Assembly (NCBI RefSeq): GCF_025398275.1
Contig: NZ_JAODOR010000012.1
Coordinates: 1-64,000 of the forward strand
Origin: Microbacterium memoriense
Lineage (GTDB): Bacteria > Actinomycetota > Actinomycetes > Actinomycetales > Microbacteriaceae
DNA length: 64,000 nt
Direction: 5' to 3'
The position numbers were made by a program, and so were the translations under genes. The notes under the pieces were generated by a model that was given only the letters and a program-made list of their open reading frames with translations, ran no database searches and was not told the origin of the DNA. Shown here piece after piece: positions 60,742 to 64,000 of the stretch. Each line of letters starts with the position of its first letter. Position 1 is the first letter of the stretch.

Positions 60742-63700
60742 TGGAGACGACAACGCTAAAGTCCTTCGCCACGAAGGCGCGCACCGATCTGATTAAGGAA
60801 GTTGGAGCACGGGTCGCCGTCGTCCTCGCGGAGAACTCACTTGCTCGCGTTGAGTCGCTTGCGGCCGTCCGCCGCCTGGAGGAGGCAATCGTCAGAGACG
60901 GGCGTGACAAGGTGATCGACCGGGTGGCGTATACCTGGTTCAACCGGATCATCGCCCTGCGCTTCATGGATGCCAACGGCTACACCCCATCCGCCATCGT
61001 CTCGCCCGAAGCGGGCCGCACGACTGGTCAACCAGAGGTGCTCGCCGAGGCGAAGGCGGGCTCCTTTGACAGCTCCGTCGTCCCGGAAAAGACGCAGGAG
61101 ACGATCACTGCGCTCTTAAATCGAACCCGCCCGAGCCAAGACCCCGACGGTGAGGCCTACGGCCTGCTCCTGGAGGCGTACTGCCGCTCGTGGCACAAGG
61201 CCATGCCATTCATGTTCGAGCGCGAGGGCGATTACACCGAGCTGCTCATACCGGCCGCGCTCCTCGCTGTTGACTCGGTGCGGGACCGCGCCGTTAGGAC
61301 TCTCACTGAGGAGGTATGCCGTGACGTCGAGGTGATCGGATGGCTGTACCAGTTCTACATCTCGGACCGGAAGGCCGAGGTGTTCGACGGGTTCAAGAAG
61401 AACAAGAAGGCTGGCGCCGCCGAGATCCCGGCCGCGACCCAGCTCTTCACTCCGCACTGGATCGTGCGTTACCTCGTGGAAAACTCGCTCGGGCGCCTCT
61501 GGCTGTTGAACAACCCATCCTCGCGGCTAGCGGAGCAGATGGATTACTACATCAAACCCGTCGACGAGGAGACCGACTTCCTGAAGATCGCGAGGCCGGA
61601 AGAACTAAAGGTCGTCGATCCGGCCGTCGGCTCGGGGCACATGCTCACCTACGCATTCGACCTGCTCTATGCGATCTACACGGAAAAGGGCTACGACCCC
61701 GCCCAGATCCCCGGCCTGATCCTCCAGCACAACCTCTACGGCACCGAAATCGACCCCCGCGCCGGAGCCCTCGCCGCGTTCGCGCTCACGATGAAGGCGG
61801 CGGCCAAGCGCAAGCTCTTCCTCAAGAACCCGATCCAACCGAACGTCTGTGTTTTGGAGAACGTCCACTTCGACCCCGCCGAGCTCGACTACCTCTGGTC
61901 GCTCACCAATGGAGGCACCTTCGTCCGGGCCCACGCCGATGAATTCTGGAATGCCTTCGAGCATGCCGACACCTTCGGATCGCTGATCCAACCGAGGGAG
62001 AAAGCCATCGCGCCCATGAAGGCTGCGATCGAGGGAGCTGAGGCGGACGGCGACATCCTCGCCGGAAGGACTCTGCAGATGGCTGCCATCGTAATCAAGC
62101 AGGCGGAATTCTTGTCGGACCGGTACTTGGTGGCCGTCGCGAACCCACCATATGCCGGCCTCGGCAACATGAATGCGCGCTTCGTTACGTGGGCGAGGAA
62201 GGCGTACCCCGCGACCAAGACGGACCTGTACTCGATGTTTATCGAGCGCGCCATCAAGCTGACAGTTGGCCGTGGCCTGGTCGCCATGGTGACGATGCAG
62301 AGTTGGATGTTTCTCCGTTACTTCGAGGCATTACGTTCCGCGATCCTTGATCACAACCGCGTGCTTTCTATGGCTCATTTCGGAGCCCGAGCTTTCGACA
62401 GTATTGGTGGCGAGGTTGTCGGCACGACTGCCTTCGTAATCGCCCACCAGATCGCCGAGCCGGGGTCTCAAGGGGTGTTCATACGGCTCGTCGAGGGCAG
62501 GTCCGAGGCTGCTAAGTCGGCCGAACTCCGCGAAGTTGCGGCTGGGCGGACCAAAGATCGCTACGTTCTGGACCTGCAGCACCTCGCGCGCGCACCTGGT
62601 CGAGCGTTCGTGTACTGGGCAACGGCTCGAGAGTTCGAGCTCTTCGAAACAGCTGACCCGGTATCCGCCCATATCGAGACGCGCGTCGGACTGATCACGG
62701 GCGACAATGATTCCTTCTTGCGTAGGTGGCACGAGGTCGCCTTGGCACAGATCGACTTCAACGCCGCTCCGGGCAAGCGGTCCTCCCGCCGGTGGTTCCC
62801 CTACGTCAAGGGCGGGGAGTACCGGCGCTGGGCGGGAAACTACGAGTACGTTGTCAACTGGTTGAACGACGGCTCCGAGGTCAAAGCCAACATCGATCCC
62901 GATACAAGTCGCATTCGTGCACACAACTACAACGGTGAATACGCATTTCGCGCCGGTTTCACCTGGTCCGGTATCTCAAGCAACGGTTTCGCCGTGCGCG
63001 ATGTGCCGCAGGGCTTCATGTTCGACACCAAGGGGCCGATGGGGTTCCCGATCAAGGTTGACGAGCTGCGCCTCCTACAAGGTCTGCTGAACAGTGCCGT
63101 GGCGGTGCGGTTCATGCGGATGCTCGCGCCGACTCTGGACTTCAACCTCGGGCACGTCATGAGTATCCCGTTCCTCGACACATTGCCTGCGGAGTTCGCT
63201 GCTTGGGCCGATGAGTGCGTCCAGCTTGCTTGGCAGGACTGGGACCGGCGGGAGACAGCTTGGGGTTTTGATACATCACCACTGGTTCGTCGCTCGGAGA
63301 TCGGGCGCATTCGAGACCGATTGAGCAACTACGTCGTCGAGTGCCGGAGCATCGTCGAGCGAATGACGGAACTGGAAACACTCCTCAACCGAGGCGCAAT
63401 CGAAGCCTACGGATTGGGAGACGCCCAAGACGTGAGCGTCTCCGGAGCCGAGATCACACTCGACGCTGCAGCCGCGCTGAACGGGGAGGGGGGAGCAGAG
63501 TTCGCGCGAACCGCCGCGATCGAACTGGTGTCCTACGCCGTTGGTTGCATGTTCGGGCGGTACAGCCTGGACAGGCCGGGCCTGATCCTCGCGGATCAGG
63601 GGAGCACGCTTCAGGACTACCTAGCGAAGGTCCCGACCGCCTCGTTCATGCCGGACCAGGACAACGTGATCCCGATCGTCGATGGCGATTGGTTCGAGGA

Positions 63701-64000
63701 CGACATTGTCGCCCGCTTCCGTACCTTCCTCCGTGTGGCCTTCGGTGAAGAGCACTTCGAGGAGAACCTGCAGTTTGTCACCGAGTCGCTTGGTGTGAAG
63801 GACATCCGTGACTATTTCGTGAAGTCATTCTACGACGACCACGTGAGGCGGTACAAGAAGCGCCCGATCTATTGGCTATTCCGCAGCCCGAAGGGATCAT
63901 TCAGCGCGCTCATCTACCTGCACCGTTACAGCCCGTCGACCGCGTCGACGGTGCTCACGAGCTACCTCCGAGAGTTCATCGGCAAGCTCGAGGCCAACCT
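60741..64000 (+). CDS. pglX: BREX adenine-specific methyltransferase BrxX/PglX (partial, cut by window end)
   Basis: The frame is open from ATG 60741 to the last base, 1086 codons, with no stop; the family is about 1200 aa, so roughly 100 residues are missing. METTTLKSFATKARTDLIKEVG is the usual N-terminus. The SAM motif I is DPAVGSGH (about 293-300) and the catalytic motif IV is NPPY (about 468-471), the mark of an N6-adenine methyltransferase. It methylates host DNA at a non-palindromic site so that BREX attacks only unmodified phage DNA. pglZ and brxL are expected to follow outside the window. Confidence 0.95.
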   Translation, partial: METTTLKSFATKARTDLIKEVGARVAVVLAENSLARVESLAAVRRLEEAIVRDGRDKVIDRVAYTWFNRIIALRFMDANGYTPSAIVSPEAGRTTGQPEVLAEAKAGSFDSSVVPEKTQETITALLNRTRPSQDPDGEAYGLLLEAYCRSWHKAMPFMFEREGDYTELLIPAALLAVDSVRDRAVRTLTEEVCRDVEVIGWLYQFYISDRKAEVFDGFKKNKKAGAAEIPAATQLFTPHWIVRYLVENSLGRLWLLNNPSSRLAEQMDYYIKPVDEETDFLKIARPEELKVVDPAVGSGHMLTYAFDLLYAIYTEKGYDPAQIPGLILQHNLYGTEIDPRAGALAAFALTMKAAAKRKLFLKNPIQPNVCVLENVHFDPAELDYLWSLTNGGTFVRAHADEFWNAFEHADTFGSLIQPREKAIAPMKAAIEGAEADGDILAGRTLQMAAIVIKQAEFLSDRYLVAVANPPYAGLGNMNARFVTWARKAYPATKTDLYSMFIERAIKLTVGRGLVAMVTMQSWMFLRYFEALRSAILDHNRVLSMAHFGARAFDSIGGEVVGTTAFVIAHQIAEPGSQGVFIRLVEGRSEAAKSAELREVAAGRTKDRYVLDLQHLARAPGRAFVYWATAREFELFETADPVSAHIETRVGLITGDNDSFLRRWHEVALAQIDFNAAPGKRSSRRWFPYVKGGEYRRWAGNYEYVVNWLNDGSEVKANIDPDTSRIRAHNYNGEYAFRAGFTWSGISSNGFAVRDVPQGFMFDTKGPMGFPIKVDELRLLQGLLNSAVAVRFMRMLAPTLDFNLGHVMSIPFLDTLPAEFAAWADECVQLAWQDWDRRETAWGFDTSPLVRRSEIGRIRDRLSNYVVECRSIVERMTELETLLNRGAIEAYGLGDAQDVSVSGAEITLDAAAALNGEGGAEFARTAAIELVSYAVGCMFGRYSLDRPGLILADQGSTLQDYLAKVPTASFMPDQDNVIPIVDGDWFEDDIVARFRTFLRVAFGEEHFEENLQFVTESLGVKDIRDYFVKSFYDDHVRRYKKRPIYWLFRSPKGSFSALIYLHRYSPSTASTVLTSYLREFIGKLEAN

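Noticed and set aside
60741..64000. Frameshift in brxX
   Set aside because: I translated the frame codon by codon from the ATG to the window end; it stays open and family-like throughout, so it is only cut by the window.

Overview
The window looks like a chromosomal segment of a high-GC Gram-positive actinobacterium of the family Microbacteriaceae, most likely a Microbacterium-like species. The reasons are the very high GC of the core genes, frequent GTG starts, a GroEL ending in GGMDF under a perfect CIRCE element, a DUF3263/LytR-C pair, an XPB-type helicase with a Helicase_C_3 partner, DUF3027 and an SOS-controlled imuA-imuB-dnaE2 cassette. This assignment is inference from gene content; no marker search could be run.

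Bases 1-10471 are an accessory region of visibly lower GC. It contains two homologous pairs of genes in opposite orientation, each coding a lipoprotein and a small secreted two-cysteine protein. They are separated by a divergent intergenic region with a 42-bp perfect palindrome. A three-gene exporter operon follows (membrane fusion protein, ABC ATPase, FtsX/MacB permease). Next comes the remnant of a class III lanthipeptide locus: a collapsed LanKC synthetase pseudogene directly followed by a SapB/AmfS-like precursor that appears frameshifted. A DesK/NarL-type two-component system closes the region. It ends at a 3' half of a tRNA-Thr(CGT) gene, which looks like an attachment-site scar, and the base composition changes there.

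Bases 10515-32427 are core chromosome: a small lipoprotein, oxidoreductases, MsrB with a nitroreductase, DUF2332, a cold-shock protein, groEL with CIRCE and terminator, a WXG100 protein, an OmpR-type two-component system, TetR with a small membrane protein, a CPBP protease, the XPB helicase pair, serC, a DtxR-type regulator, an M23 peptidase and an HNH nuclease. Two families of intergenic palindromic repeats (A: TGTCCCAC...GTGGGACA; B: GCGCAATCTGCCC...GGGCAGAATGCGC) sit between these genes.

Bases 32430-38470 are a second accessory patch. It has two unrecognised lower-GC genes, then a compact four-gene recombinase operon in which every junction is a 4-nt overlap (tyrosine recombinase, small HTH protein, multi-zinc-ribbon protein, diverged recombinase), then an array of repeat family A. 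Bases 38517-50953 return to core: a LexA box with imuA-imuB-dnaE2, a DUF222/HNH nuclease, DoxX, an alpha/beta hydrolase, pyruvate oxidase poxB, a quinone oxidoreductase and a GH114-type lipoprotein.

At 51001 an intact tRNA-Arg(CCT) begins a third accessory region. It carries a phage-type integrase, a LysM-ended membrane protein, an unrecognised 203-aa protein and rmuC. Then come brxA, brxB, brxC and the first 1086 codons of brxX/pglX, i.e. the left part of a type 1 BREX phage-defence locus that continues past the window.
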